This document shows positions 17,646 to 26,643 of a stretch of DNA of 58,037 bases, one piece after another (positions within the stretch are counted from its first letter, which is position 1; every line of letters begins with the position of its first letter). Below the pieces are notes generated by a model, which worked only from the letters and a program-made list of their open reading frames with translations, did no database searches and had not been told where the DNA came from. Position numbers and translations under genes: made by a program. The stretch comes from Flavobacterium psychrophilum (lineage in GTDB: Bacteria > Bacteroidota > Bacteroidia > Flavobacteriales > Flavobacteriaceae), in contig CAMBHH010000001.1 of assembly GCA_945866505.1 (NCBI GenBank), positions 1-58,037 of the forward strand. The letters run 5' to 3'.

Positions 17646-18377
17646 ATGTCAAAAAACGTAACGCCTTATAAAGATTCTACCTTAAGTAAAAAGGAGCAAG
17701 TTGCCTCCATGTTTGATACTATTTCAGGTAATTATGACAATCTAAATCGGGTTATTTCTTTTGGAATTGATATAAAATGGCGCAAAAAAGTTTTGCAGAT
17801 GGTTGCTAACACTAATCCAAAAGCTATTTTAGATATTGCAACAGGAACGGGGGATTTGGCCATTTTGATGGCACAAACTGATGCAGAACAGATCATAGGA
17901 TTAGACATTTCGGCTGGAATGTTGGAGGTTGGGAAGCAAAAAATTCTAGATAAAAACTTGTCAAAAAAAATAGAAATGGTTTTGGCCGATTCAGAGAATA
18001 TGCCTTTTGAAGACCATTATTTTGATGCCATTACGGTGGCTTTTGGCGTTAGGAATTTTGAAAACTTAGAAAAAGGTTTGGCTGAAATTTTAAGGGTTTT
18101 AAAGCCAAATGGAATTTTTGTGATCCTCGAGACTTCAATTCCCGAAAAAACACCTTATAAACAAGGGTATACTTTTTACAGTAAAAATATACTTCCAATT
18201 ATAGGAAAATTATTTTCAAAAGACGACGCGGCTTATGGCTATTTGTCTGAATCCGCAGCAGCTTTTCCGTATGGAGAAGCTTTGAACAATATTTTGAAAA
18301 AAATTGGGTTTATAGATGTAGTTGCTTTGCCACAGACATTTGGTGTAGCTACAATTTATTCGGCTTCCAAAAAATAA
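17646..18377 (+). CDS. ubiE: Demethylmenaquinone methyltransferase (UbiE/MenG)
   Basis: 243 residues. UbiE signature: [16 protein letters not shown] at the N-terminus, SAM motif [29 protein letters not shown] and [10 protein letters not shown]. It methylates demethylmenaquinone with S-adenosylmethionine, the last step of menaquinone synthesis; Flavobacteria use menaquinone, so MenG activity is the likely one. The next gene (porT) starts one base after its stop, a pairing typical of the family. Confidence 0.95.
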   Translation: MSKNVTPYKDSTLSKKEQVASMFDTISGNYDNLNRVISFGIDIKWRKKVLQMVANTNPKAILDIATGTGDLAILMAQTDAEQIIGLDISAGMLEVGKQKILDKNLSKKIEMVLADSENMPFEDHYFDAITVAFGVRNFENLEKGLAEILRVLKPNGIFVILETSIPEKTPYKQGYTFYSKNILPIIGKLFSKDDAAYGYLSESAAAFPYGEALNNILKKIGFIDVVALPQTFGVATIYSASKK

Positions 18378-18378
18378 T

Positions 18379-19098
18379 ATGAGAAAAACAGCAATTATAA
18401 TTTTATTGGTCATTTCTACAAGTAGTATTGCACAGAAACCAAACAGCCTATTTGGCAAAGATCCAATTATAAATCTAGAAAATTTTCAACAACAAAGATT
18501 GTATTTTGGTTTTTATTTGGGTTTTAATTCATATGATTTCAAGATAGATTATAAAACTGTTGGCGAGGACATTGAAGTAAAAAAAAGTACAGGTTTCAAC
18601 GTTGGTCTAGTCGCCGATTTGAGGCTTCACGAATACATCAATTTGCGATTTGAACCTGGTTTGTATTATACCAAACGAGATTTGCAGTATCCTACCAGTT
18701 ATTTTACGGTAAGCCCTACCTATTCAGATAAATTAAGAGAAGTTAATAGTACTTATATCCACTTTCCACTATTGTTAAAGTTTTCCTCATTAAGAACAGG
18801 AAATATTAGACCTTATTTACTTGGAGGCGTTTCGGCAACATTAAACCTTTCTAGTAATGCCAAATCCACAGACGATAATTATGAGGATCTTTTTAGAGTA
18901 AAAGCGTGGACAAATAATTATGAACTGGGTTTTGGAATTGATATTTTTTCAGAATATTTTATTTTTTCTCCATCAATTAGAGGTGTTTTCGGTCTAAACA
19001 ACGAATTAATTCCTGACAATAATCCGGATAGTCCTTGGACTGGTAATATTGAATCCATAAAAAGCAGAGCAGTTTTTATTAATTTTACTTTCCACTAA
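18379..19098 (+). CDS. porT: PorT/SprT-like outer membrane protein of the type IX secretion system
   Basis: 239 residues with a signal peptide at about 1-18 (SSIAQ). The rest is an eight-strand-like beta-barrel pattern: aromatic and glycine-rich strands such as LYFGFYLGFNSYDF, FNVGLVADLRL, LRFEPGLYY and ELGFGIDIF. Length, the position right behind ubiE and the following trmH/Omp85 genes match porT/sprT, a protein needed for T9SS secretion in Flavobacterium and Porphyromonas. The call rests on the conserved neighbourhood and overall pattern more than on a single motif; a generic outer membrane beta-barrel protein is the alternative. T9SS cargo genes are present in the window. Confidence 0.75.
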   Translation: MRKTAIIILLVISTSSIAQKPNSLFGKDPIINLENFQQQRLYFGFYLGFNSYDFKIDYKTVGEDIEVKKSTGFNVGLVADLRLHEYINLRFEPGLYYTKRDLQYPTSYFTVSPTYSDKLREVNSTYIHFPLLLKFSSLRTGNIRPYLLGGVSATLNLSSNAKSTDDNYEDLFRVKAWTNNYELGFGIDIFSEYFIFSPSIRGVFGLNNELIPDNNPDSPWTGNIESIKSRAVFINFTFH

Positions 19099-19100
19099 AA

Positions 19101-19135
19101 AACAGTGGTCAGAAATTTAGTATTCAGTTGTTAAA
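19101..19135. repeat. Degenerate 7-bp-period repeat between porT and trmH
   Basis: Units AGTGGTC, AGAAATTT, AGTATTC, AGTTGTT in the gap between two convergent genes; same style as the repeats at 10590, 15565 and 23607. Confidence 0.5.
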
Positions 19136-19148
19136 ACGAAATACAAAA

Positions 19149-19874
19149 TCATCTACGGCGAAATTCGCTTAAAACAATAGCAGTAGCTGTTGCCACATTC
19201 AAACTTTCTGTTTTTTGCAGTGTTCCAAATCGAGGAATAGTCAGTCGGTTTTTAATTAATTTTTCTATCTCAATCGAAATTCCATTGGCTTCATTGCCCA
19301 TAATGATGATTCCAGCTTGTGGCAAATCAGTTTTATAAATGGTATCTCCATCCATAAAAGTTCCAAAAACTGGTAAGCTGGTTTGGCTGATAAAAGTTTT
19401 CAAATCAATATAATTTACATTGATTCTTGCCAATGAGCCCATCGTTGCTTGAACCACTTTTGGATTATAAATATCCACAGTTTCTGTAGAACAAATAATT
19501 TGATGAACGCCAAACCAATCACACAATCGTAAAATGGTTCCTAAATTTCCTGGATCACGAATAGCATCGAGTGCAAGAATTAATCCAGATTCGGATATTT
19601 TTTTTTCATTAGGGATTTTAAAAACTGCCAAACACGTATTTGGAGTTGCTAATGCACTGATTTTTTTTAATTCCTCTTCTTTTATAAGTACTTTTTTTTC
19701 ATTCGAAACTTGGTCAAAATCACCTTGAGTGGTATATAAATTAACCAATTCGAAATTCGATTCCAGTAATTCTTGAATTCCCTTTATACCTTCGGCAAAA
19801 AACAATTGATGGACAAACCGCTGTTTTTTTTGGTGCAAACTTGTAATTAGCTTGATTTGGTTTTTACTAAGCAT
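19149..19874 (-). CDS. TrmH-family (SpoU) RNA 2'-O-methyltransferase
   Basis: 241 residues. An N-terminal substrate-binding part (HQKKQRFVHQLFFAEG) is followed by the SPOUT knot with its three motifs: DAIRDPGNLGTILR (motif 1), IIMGNEANGIS (motif 2) and LTIPRFGTLQKTESLNVATATAI (motif 3). It should methylate the ribose of a nucleotide in rRNA or tRNA using S-adenosylmethionine; which one is not determined. It is divergent from the Omp85 gene, with 37 nt between the start codons. Confidence 0.9.
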   Translation of the reverse strand: MLSKNQIKLITSLHQKKQRFVHQLFFAEGIKGIQELLESNFELVNLYTTQGDFDQVSNEKKVLIKEEELKKISALATPNTCLAVFKIPNEKKISESGLILALDAIRDPGNLGTILRLCDWFGVHQIICSTETVDIYNPKVVQATMGSLARINVNYIDLKTFISQTSLPVFGTFMDGDTIYKTDLPQAGIIIMGNEANGISIEIEKLIKNRLTIPRFGTLQKTESLNVATATAIVLSEFRRR

Positions 19875-19883
19875 AAAATAATG

Positions 19884-19891
19884 TACTTTTG
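19884..19891 (+). promoter_or_regulatory. -7 promoter box for the Omp85-family gene
   Basis: TACTTTTG, a full match to TAnnTTTG, ends 20 nt before the TTG start at 19912. The nearest TTTG (19856-19859) is 24 nt upstream, a slightly long spacer. Confidence 0.5.
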
Positions 19892-19911
19892 AATTAAATA
19901 TCTCTCAGCAG

Positions 19912-22470
19912 TTGAAAAAGATTAGGGCAAAAATAGTAACATTTATTGTAATTGGAATAATTATCTCTGCCTGTGATGCCGAGAAACGAGTTCCAAACGG
20001 TAAGCAACGTCTAATTAAAAATGAAATTTTAGTAAATGGCAAAGCCTCAAATAGTGACGATATTACTAATCAGCTGTATCAAAAACCCAATAGTGCTTCT
20101 ATTATTGGTTATCATTTGAGATTAAATCTTTACAATCTTGCCAACCCTAATCCTGATTCGACCTTTCAAGCCAAATTTGATAAAAATCCAAAGAAATACG
20201 AGCGAATGACAAAATGGTTGTCGGCAAAACAAGTCGATCGATTGGGGCAATCTTTTTGGCATCACGGAATTAATGATTTTTTAAAGAAAACAGGCGAACC
20301 TCCTGTTATTGTTGATACGGTAAAATCTATCAAATCTATTTCAAAAATCGAATACTATTATTTTAATAAAGGTTTTTTTAATGTAAAAGCAAACTATAAA
20401 TTGGACAGTGTTAGTGCCAAGAAAGCCAAAATAAAATACACGATTACCACGAATACTCCTTTTTCGATAGACACAGTAACCACTAAAATCCAAACTCCTG
20501 CTCTTGATTCCTTGTATAAAACAAGGATAGCTAATTCTTTTATAAAATCGGGAAAACAATACAATACTCAAGATTTTGAGGATGAAAAAGAACGTATTAC
20601 GACACATTTCAGGAATGAGGGTGTATTTAATTTTCAACCAAATTACGTTACGTACGATATAGACACTCTGAACAACAACAAAAAAGCAAATGTTAATCTA
20701 ATTATTAATGATTATTCTTATCAAAAAAAGGACAGCACAAAAACGGAGCCTTTTAAGATATTTAAAATAAGTGATGTAAACATCTACACGGATTATTCGG
20801 CCACCACTACTAACAGTGTTTTTTCGGACAGTACAACGTATCACGATGTCAATTTATACAGTCATTCCAAGTTGAAATACAAACCAAAAGCTATAACCGA
20901 TGCGGTTTTTATCACTAAAGGAAGTTTATTTGCTGATTTTAGAACCGTTTTAACTACAAGATACTTGAACAACCTGAAAATTTTCAACTATCCAACCATC
21001 TTGTACGAAGTCGACCCAAGAGACACCACAGCACAATCGTTAATTGCAAAAGTGTATTTATCACCTCGAAAAAAGTACAGTTTAGGTGCTACATTTGATG
21101 TTACGCATTCGAATATTCAGGACATAGGGATTGGCGGAAGCATTTCAGAAACAATAAGAAACGTGTTCAATGGTGCCGAAACATTAGAACTTTCGGCCAG
21201 AGGAAATATTGGTTCATCCAAAGATTTGGCAAATCCTGACAGCAATTTTTTTAATGTTTCTGAATATGGATTGGATTTGAAATTGAATATTCCTCGAATT
21301 TGGTTTCCATTTCGATCCGAAAAAATAATTCCTACAAGTATGATTCCCTCGACGCTAGTTTCTACGGGTTTATCTAACCAAAAAAACATTGGTCTCGACA
21401 AACAAAATGTGACGGCAATGCTAGCTTATAATTGGAATCCAAAAAGAAATAATACAGCTCGATTTGATATTTTCAACATTCAATATGTTCGAAATCTAAA
21501 TCCTGAAAATTATTTCAACGTTTATGAGTCTTCTTATTCCGAGTTAAATAACTTAGCCAAAATTTATAATACAAATATTGATTATATTGACGATATTGAA
21601 ACAAATAATTTGATTATAGAAAAAGGAACCAAAGGCTTTACAAATGATGTTTTGGACGGCACAATAGTCGTTCCTGAACCTGATTATTCAACAATAAGTA
21701 GTATTGAAGAACGAAGACGACGACTTACGGAAAACGATTTTATACTTTCAACAAGTTATTCCTTTTCAAAAACAACCAAAACAAATTTAAAAGACAATTC
21801 GTTTTATCAATTCAGATCTAAATTAGAATCGGCTGGCTCAATTTTATCGCTGATTTCAAATACGGCAAATTTAGCCAAAAACCAAAACGGTAATTATGAA
21901 GTTTTCAACTTAGAATATTCGGAATATGTAAAAACAGAATTCGATTATGTAAAATATTGGGATTTATCCAAAGAAAAAGTTGTGGCATTTCGAAGCTTTT
22001 TTGGGATCGCTATTCCATACGGTAATTCAAATTACATTCCGTTTTCAAGAAGTTATTTCGCTGGTGGTTCAAATGACAATAGAGCTTGGGAACCTTATCG
22101 TCTAGGACCAGGTAGTACAGGAGCGGTGAATGATTACAACGAAGCGAACATGAAAATTGCGTTAAGTGCAGAGTTCCGATTTAAAATAGCAGGAAGTGTA
22201 AAAGGAGCTCTCTTTGCCGATGCAGGCAACATTTGGAATGTTCTTGATAATGTCGTAAAAAAAACCGCTACATTTAATGGTATAGCAGATTTAAAAGAAA
22301 TCGCATTAGGTACTGGTTTTGGTCTTCGTTACGACTTAGATTTTTTCGTTGTGCGATTCGATTTAGGATTTAAAACGTTCAATCCTGCTAATGAAATGGG
22401 GAAACGATGGTTTTACGATTACGATTTCGCACATTCTGTGTTTAATTTTGGAATAAATTATCCGTTCTAA
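19912..22470 (+). CDS. BamA/TamA-like Omp85-family outer membrane protein
   Basis: 852 residues from a TTG start; no ATG in frame gives the signal sequence. The N-terminus is a lipoprotein-type signal (IISACDAE, Cys21). POTRA-like domains follow (about 25-370: ITNQLYQKPN, YYFNKGFFNVKANY, and the later YLNNLKIFNYPTILYEV), then a C-terminal 16-strand barrel ending FDLGFKTFNPANE and FNFGINYPF. The FxRSYFAGGSNDNRAWEPYRLGPG segment resembles the VRGF/Y loop of Omp85 proteins. It probably assembles or translocates outer membrane components. Unlike BamA it carries a lipobox, a known flavobacterial form. It is transcribed divergently from trmH. Confidence 0.85.
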   Translation: MKKIRAKIVTFIVIGIIISACDAEKRVPNGKQRLIKNEILVNGKASNSDDITNQLYQKPNSASIIGYHLRLNLYNLANPNPDSTFQAKFDKNPKKYERMTKWLSAKQVDRLGQSFWHHGINDFLKKTGEPPVIVDTVKSIKSISKIEYYYFNKGFFNVKANYKLDSVSAKKAKIKYTITTNTPFSIDTVTTKIQTPALDSLYKTRIANSFIKSGKQYNTQDFEDEKERITTHFRNEGVFNFQPNYVTYDIDTLNNNKKANVNLIINDYSYQKKDSTKTEPFKIFKISDVNIYTDYSATTTNSVFSDSTTYHDVNLYSHSKLKYKPKAITDAVFITKGSLFADFRTVLTTRYLNNLKIFNYPTILYEVDPRDTTAQSLIAKVYLSPRKKYSLGATFDVTHSNIQDIGIGGSISETIRNVFNGAETLELSARGNIGSSKDLANPDSNFFNVSEYGLDLKLNIPRIWFPFRSEKIIPTSMIPSTLVSTGLSNQKNIGLDKQNVTAMLAYNWNPKRNNTARFDIFNIQYVRNLNPENYFNVYESSYSELNNLAKIYNTNIDYIDDIETNNLIIEKGTKGFTNDVLDGTIVVPEPDYSTISSIEERRRRLTENDFILSTSYSFSKTTKTNLKDNSFYQFRSKLESAGSILSLISNTANLAKNQNGNYEVFNLEYSEYVKTEFDYVKYWDLSKEKVVAFRSFFGIAIPYGNSNYIPFSRSYFAGGSNDNRAWEPYRLGPGSTGAVNDYNEANMKIALSAEFRFKIAGSVKGALFADAGNIWNVLDNVVKKTATFNGIADLKEIALGTGFGLRYDLDFFVVRFDLGFKTFNPANEMGKRWFYDYDFAHSVFNFGINYPF

Positions 22471-22484
22471 TGCTAATTAATTCT

Positions 22485-22492
22485 TATTTTTG
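22485..22492 (+). promoter_or_regulatory. -7 promoter box before fbaA
   Basis: TATTTTTG matches TAnnTTTG, 43 nt before the ATG at 22536. No clear -33 element. Confidence 0.45.
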
Positions 22493-22535
22493 CAAACTCA
22501 AATACAACTAATAATAACAATCTAAACAATTTACA

Positions 22536-23603
22536 ATGGCACATAATATTAAACCCGGCGTTGCGACAGGCGATCAAGTACAAGAAATTTTCAACTATGC
22601 AAAAGAAAAAGGATTTGCACTTCCTGCTGTAAACGTTATAGGTTCAAGCACCATAAACGGAGTTCTTGAAACAGCTGCAAAATTAAACGCACCAGTTATT
22701 ATTCAATTCTCAAATGGTGGAGCACAGTTTAATGCTGGAAAAGGACTTTCTAATGCAGGAGAAAAAGCAGCAATCGCAGGAGCAATCGCAGGAGCAAAGC
22801 ACATTCATACTTTGGCTGAAGCCTATGGTGCAACAGTAATTTTGCACACTGACCATTGCGCAAAAAAATTATTGCCTTGGATTGACGGATTGTTAGATGC
22901 ATCTGAAGTAAATTTTGCAGCGACAGGAAAACCATTGTTCTCTTCGCACATGATTGATTTATCAGAAGAGCCAATCGAAGAAAATATTGAGATTTGTAGC
23001 GCTTATCTAACTCGAATGAGCAAAATGGGAATGACATTAGAAATAGAACTTGGAATCACTGGTGGAGAAGAAGATGGCGTTGACAACTCAGATGTTGATA
23101 GTTCAAAATTATACACTCAACCTTCTGAAGTATCTTATGCTTACGAAGAATTATTAAAAGTAAGCCCTCGTTTTACCATCGCAGCTTCTTTTGGAAACGT
23201 TCACGGCGTTTACAAACCAGGAAACGTAAAATTGACTCCAAAAATCTTAAAAAATTCTCAGGATTATGTTCAAAATAAGTTCAATACCGGTCACAATCCG
23301 GTTGATTTCGTTTTCCACGGAGGTTCAGGTTCTACACTTGAAGAAATCAGAGAAGGAATTAGCTACGGTGTTGTAAAAATGAATATTGATACTGACTTAC
23401 AATTCGCTTTTGCCGAAGGTATTCGTGATTTTATGGTAGACAACATTGATTACTTAAAAACACAAATTGGAAACCCAACTGGTGCTGATGCTCCAAACAA
23501 AAAATATTACGACCCAAGAAAATGGTTGCGTGAAGGAGAAGTTACTTTCAATGCAAGACTAGAACAAGCATTTGCTGACTTGAATAACGTGAATACTCTA
23601 TAA
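22536..23603 (+). CDS. fbaA: Class II fructose-bisphosphate aldolase
   Basis: 355 residues, the long class II-A form. Zinc and active-site blocks: LHTDHCAKK (catalytic Asp and zinc His), EIELGITGGEEDGVDNS, FGNVHGVYKPGNV (zinc His), FHGGSGST (zinc His) and MNIDTDLQ. It cleaves fructose-1,6-bisphosphate to DHAP and glyceraldehyde-3-phosphate in glycolysis and runs in reverse in gluconeogenesis. A 67-nt repeat-containing gap leads to accD on the same strand. Confidence 0.96.
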   Translation: MAHNIKPGVATGDQVQEIFNYAKEKGFALPAVNVIGSSTINGVLETAAKLNAPVIIQFSNGGAQFNAGKGLSNAGEKAAIAGAIAGAKHIHTLAEAYGATVILHTDHCAKKLLPWIDGLLDASEVNFAATGKPLFSSHMIDLSEEPIEENIEICSAYLTRMSKMGMTLEIELGITGGEEDGVDNSDVDSSKLYTQPSEVSYAYEELLKVSPRFTIAASFGNVHGVYKPGNVKLTPKILKNSQDYVQNKFNTGHNPVDFVFHGGSGSTLEEIREGISYGVVKMNIDTDLQFAFAEGIRDFMVDNIDYLKTQIGNPTGADAPNKKYYDPRKWLREGEVTFNARLEQAFADLNNVNTL

Positions 23604-23606
23604 TTT

Positions 23607-23666
23607 TAGATTTTAGATTTTAGATTCCCTAGTGCAATCTGAAATCTGCAATCTGCAATCTGCAAT
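23607..23666. repeat. 7-bp-period repeat between fbaA and accD
   Basis: Two adjacent tracts: TTTTAGA repeated three times, then AATCTGC-type units (AATCTGA, AATCTGC, AATCTGC, AATCTGC). It lies directly in front of the accD start; an open frame reads through it but the conserved protein starts after it. Confidence 0.7.
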
Positions 23667-23670
23667 AAAC

Positions 23671-24525
23671 ATGGCTTGGTTTAAAAGAACAGAAAAAGGA
23701 ATTACTACGGCTACCGAAGACAAAATGGATGTTCCAAAAGGTCTTTGGTATAAGTCGCCTACAGGAAAAGTAATTGATGCCGATGAATTAGCTCGCAATT
23801 TATATGTTAGTCCAGAAGATGGTTTTCATGTGAGAATTGGAAGTAAAGAATATTTCGAAATATTGTTTGACAACAATGAATTTGTAGAATTAGATGCGCA
23901 AATGACATCTAAAGATACTTTGCATTTTGTGGATACCAAAAAATATTCTGACCGTTTGAAAGACACTATTGCCAAGACCAAATTGAATGATGCGGTTCGA
24001 ACAGGAGTGGGAAAATCAAAAGGAAAAGATCTAGTAGTTTGTTGTATGGATTTTGCCTTCATTGGCGGTTCTATTGGTGGAGTTGTGGGTGAGAAAATTG
24101 CTCGCGGAATAGATTATTCTATCAAAAACAACATTCCTTTCGTAATGATTTCAAAATCGGGTGGAGCTAGGATGATGGAAGCGGCTTATTCATTGATGCA
24201 ATTAGCTAAAACCTCTGCAAAACTAGCGCAATTAGCCGACGCTAAAATTCCTTATATTTCTTTGTGTACGGATCCAACAACGGGTGGAACAACCGCTTCT
24301 TATGCAATGTTAGGTGATATCAACATTTCTGAACCTGGAGCTTTGATAGGCTTTGCTGGTCCGAGAGTTGTAAAAGACACCACTGGAAAAGATTTGCCCG
24401 AAGGTTTTCAAACTGCTGAATTTGTTTTGGAACACGGTTTTCTGGATTTCATTACACCAAGAAAAGAATTGAAAGATTCTATTAATTTGTATATCGATTT
24501 GATTCAGAATATTGAGGTTAGATAG
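23671..24525 (+). CDS. accD: Acetyl-CoA carboxylase carboxyltransferase subunit beta, without zinc-ribbon cysteines
   Basis: 284 residues from the ATG at 23671 ([10 protein letters not shown]). The carboxyltransferase core is intact: [49 protein letters not shown]. AccD with AccA transfers CO2 from carboxybiotin to acetyl-CoA to make malonyl-CoA. The N-terminal zinc ribbon normally has four cysteines in two CPxC pairs; here they read KSPTGK and VSPEDG, so all four are lost while the flanking residues ([13 protein letters not shown]) are kept. From memory this is a shared feature of flavobacterial AccD. A lipoprotein gene starts right after the stop. Confidence 0.95.
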   Translation: MAWFKRTEKGITTATEDKMDVPKGLWYKSPTGKVIDADELARNLYVSPEDGFHVRIGSKEYFEILFDNNEFVELDAQMTSKDTLHFVDTKKYSDRLKDTIAKTKLNDAVRTGVGKSKGKDLVVCCMDFAFIGGSIGGVVGEKIARGIDYSIKNNIPFVMISKSGGARMMEAAYSLMQLAKTSAKLAQLADAKIPYISLCTDPTTGGTTASYAMLGDINISEPGALIGFAGPRVVKDTTGKDLPEGFQTAEFVLEHGFLDFITPRKELKDSINLYIDLIQNIEVR

Positions 24526-25110
24526 ATGAAAATCAAGATTCAGTCACTCATTATCTTTTTGTTTGTTTTATTTGCAGTTCTTTCTTGTTCGAAAAGTTCA
24601 GATGATATAACGACTTATGATAGTTCAAATATTACAAATTATGGCTGGCATTTGAGTGCAGAAAAGTTATCTCAAGCTGTTGACATCAATAAGGACGGGG
24701 TATTTTCAGTGGATGCTACAGAAGAGTTTGATTGCAAAAAAAACGAGAAAATTCGATTTAACTTTTCTGACAATACACATTTTGAACATTTAAATTCAAA
24801 TTTTGTTGGAGTAACCACCTATAATGCAAACAATACTATTCAAGCATTCCAATGTAGTACAAATTTAGTAACGGGAAGAAATACTGGCACATATATAATG
24901 TCGGGTTCAAACACAATTGAATTAAAATATTTGACAACTGATCTTTTGGGTAATTTTAATCCTGGATATATAATTAAATATAGCTTATTAGACAATAAAT
25001 TATTTACCACTTCTACCGAGAATTATCCAATATCTTATAATGTTCAATCTCAATCTTGGAATTATTCTCAATTACAAGTTAATAGAGAATATAGTCCTAT
25101 CACTAATTAA
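24526..25110 (+). CDS. Lipoprotein of unknown function
   Basis: 194 residues starting immediately after the accD stop codon. The signal ends at Cys21 (VLSCSKSSDD), a typical Bacteroidota surface-lipoprotein start with acidic residues after the cysteine. The rest has a lipocalin-like run of beta strands: an opening YGWHLSAEKL, then a DINKDG loop that resembles a calcium-binding EF-hand loop, GTYIMSGSNTIEL, and YIIKYSLLDNKLF. Two cysteines (in FDCKK and FQCST) may form a disulfide. I do not recognise a characterised family. It ends at a strong terminator. Confidence 0.7.
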   Translation: MKIKIQSLIIFLFVLFAVLSCSKSSDDITTYDSSNITNYGWHLSAEKLSQAVDINKDGVFSVDATEEFDCKKNEKIRFNFSDNTHFEHLNSNFVGVTTYNANNTIQAFQCSTNLVTGRNTGTYIMSGSNTIELKYLTTDLLGNFNPGYIIKYSLLDNKLFTTSTENYPISYNVQSQSWNYSQLQVNREYSPITN

Positions 25111-25135
25111 ATATGATCCAGAATATTCGATAAAT

Positions 25136-25162
25136 AAAAATCCCGATTTTCTCGGGATTTTT
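25136..25162 (+). terminator. Intrinsic terminator between two convergent genes
   Basis: AAAAATCCCGA (25136-25146), loop TTTTC, TCGGGATTTTT (25152-25162): 11-bp perfect arms with T-runs on both strands, so it could serve the lipoprotein gene and also act on the minus strand. Confidence 0.88.
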
Positions 25163-25231
25163 TAGCATTATCTAGAAAAATATTAACTCGGAAACCTTGA
25201 CTGAAAACTGTCATTCACGAGAAGTCGGGGA

Positions 25232-26479
25232 TTACATTCCCGTTCTAATCGCTTCCACGGGATCTAAATTAGAAGCGGCGATTGCAGGGAGAATTCCTGA
25301 AATCAAGCCGATTATTGCTGCAAGTCCAGTTCCTAAAAGAATGTTACCCATTCCTAAAATAAATTCAAACTCCAGTGCTTTAGTTAGAATCATAGCTATA
25401 ATCCAAACCAAAAACAACCCAATAATTCCTCCAAATACAGAAAGAATAATCGCTTCAAACAAGAATTGAAACAAAATAAATCTGTTTTTGGCGCCTAATG
25501 ATTTTTGGATTCCAATCAGATTGGTTCTTTCTTTAACTGAAACAAACATAATGTTGGCAATTCCAAAACCGCCGACAAGCAACGAAAATCCACTAATAAC
25601 CCATCCAACCATATTCATTTGAGAAATAATTCCGTCGATAAAATCAGTAAATCCTGAGAAAACATTAATGAAGAAATTATCAATTTCTCCTGATTTTACA
25701 CCACGAAAAGCGCGAAGTTTTTGGGAGATTTCAGCTTTATAGGCCTCCATATCGACTCCTTTTTCGGGTTTGAAAATGATCACGTTAATCAATCCTTTAT
25801 TATTGTCACCAAATCTTTGTCGAACAAAATTCACTGGAATAAAGGCGGAACTGTCATTGTTGTCAAACATTCCTGCGCCTTGTTTTTTCAAAACTCCAAT
25901 AACTGTAAACCGTTGTCCATACATTCGGATTTTTTTACCAATGGGCTCGGCGTCTTCAAACAAAGATTTTGAAATATCGTTGCCAATAACAGCTACCGGA
26001 GCTGCAGAATTGGCTTCGGACTCTGTATAAAATCGTCCTTCTTCAAATTCCAATCCTTGAATATCAATAAACTCGTGCGAAACGGGCACCACATTCACAT
26101 CGGTTACGGTGTTTGAGCCATATTTTATAGATTCGCTTTTGGTAAATATTTGGTAACCCATTTGTTCGGTACTCGTCATTGCCCCTTTCATATATAGGTA
26201 TTCGTCGTATTTTACATTCGGAAATTGTTCTCTCTTCCACTGCGGAATTTCCGAAGGCCCAAAAGACATTTTCATTAAGTAAATGGTGTTTTTGTCTAAA
26301 GAACTCAAATCCTTTGTAATTTTTCTATCCAATGAATCAACAGCTGCAAGCACGGCTATAATTGAAAAAATCCCAATGGTAACACCGAGTAAAGACAGTA
26401 AAGTACGTAGTTTGTTGTTTCGCAAAGCATTCATAGCAAAACGAAAACTCTCAGATAGTAATCGAAAATAAACTAGCAT
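25232..26479 (-). CDS. MacB-like ABC transporter permease
   Basis: 415 residues from the ATG at 26479; ATG at 26512 is also in frame but would put 11 polar residues before the conserved N-terminus. Layout of a type VII (MacB/LolC) permease: a membrane helix at about 25-45 (LLSLLGVTIGIFSIIAVLAA), a periplasmic MacB-type domain to about residue 285, and three C-terminal helices (GWVISGFSLLVGGFGIANIM, FLFEAIILSVFGGIIGLFL, LLGTGLAAIIGLISGILPA) ending DPVEAIRTG. It should work with a separate ATPase, not in this window, to move a lipoprotein, peptide or drug by mechanotransmission. Neither partner nor substrate is known. Confidence 0.9.
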   Translation of the reverse strand: MLVYFRLLSESFRFAMNALRNNKLRTLLSLLGVTIGIFSIIAVLAAVDSLDRKITKDLSSLDKNTIYLMKMSFGPSEIPQWKREQFPNVKYDEYLYMKGAMTSTEQMGYQIFTKSESIKYGSNTVTDVNVVPVSHEFIDIQGLEFEEGRFYTESEANSAAPVAVIGNDISKSLFEDAEPIGKKIRMYGQRFTVIGVLKKQGAGMFDNNDSSAFIPVNFVRQRFGDNNKGLINVIIFKPEKGVDMEAYKAEISQKLRAFRGVKSGEIDNFFINVFSGFTDFIDGIISQMNMVGWVISGFSLLVGGFGIANIMFVSVKERTNLIGIQKSLGAKNRFILFQFLFEAIILSVFGGIIGLFLVWIIAMILTKALEFEFILGMGNILLGTGLAAIIGLISGILPAIAASNLDPVEAIRTGM

Positions 26480-26584
26480 AAATCGGTGTTTTGTGTTATT
26501 GTAAAATTCCAAAAAATTTATTCATAATCCTAATGAAAAATCAACTACTCATAGGTGTAGTTTTTTAAATTATTGTTACAGAAA

Positions 26585-26620
26585 TACATTTGAATTTTAT
26601 CTTCAAAAAAACTACTTTTG
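26585..26620 (+). promoter_or_regulatory. Promoter of purH
   Basis: TTTG at 26589-26592, a 20-nt spacer, then TACTTTTG at 26613-26620, which puts the transcription start about 17 nt before the ATG at 26644. The TTTG is itself the end of a second -7 match, TACATTTG (26585-26592), so two overlapping start points are possible. Confidence 0.65.
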
Positions 26621-26643
26621 CAGCACAAATTTCTAACTACGCA

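Noticed and set aside
23632..23670. Extended accD start upstream of 23671
   Set aside because: The extra codons are the 7-bp repeat; AccD conservation starts at [10 protein letters not shown].
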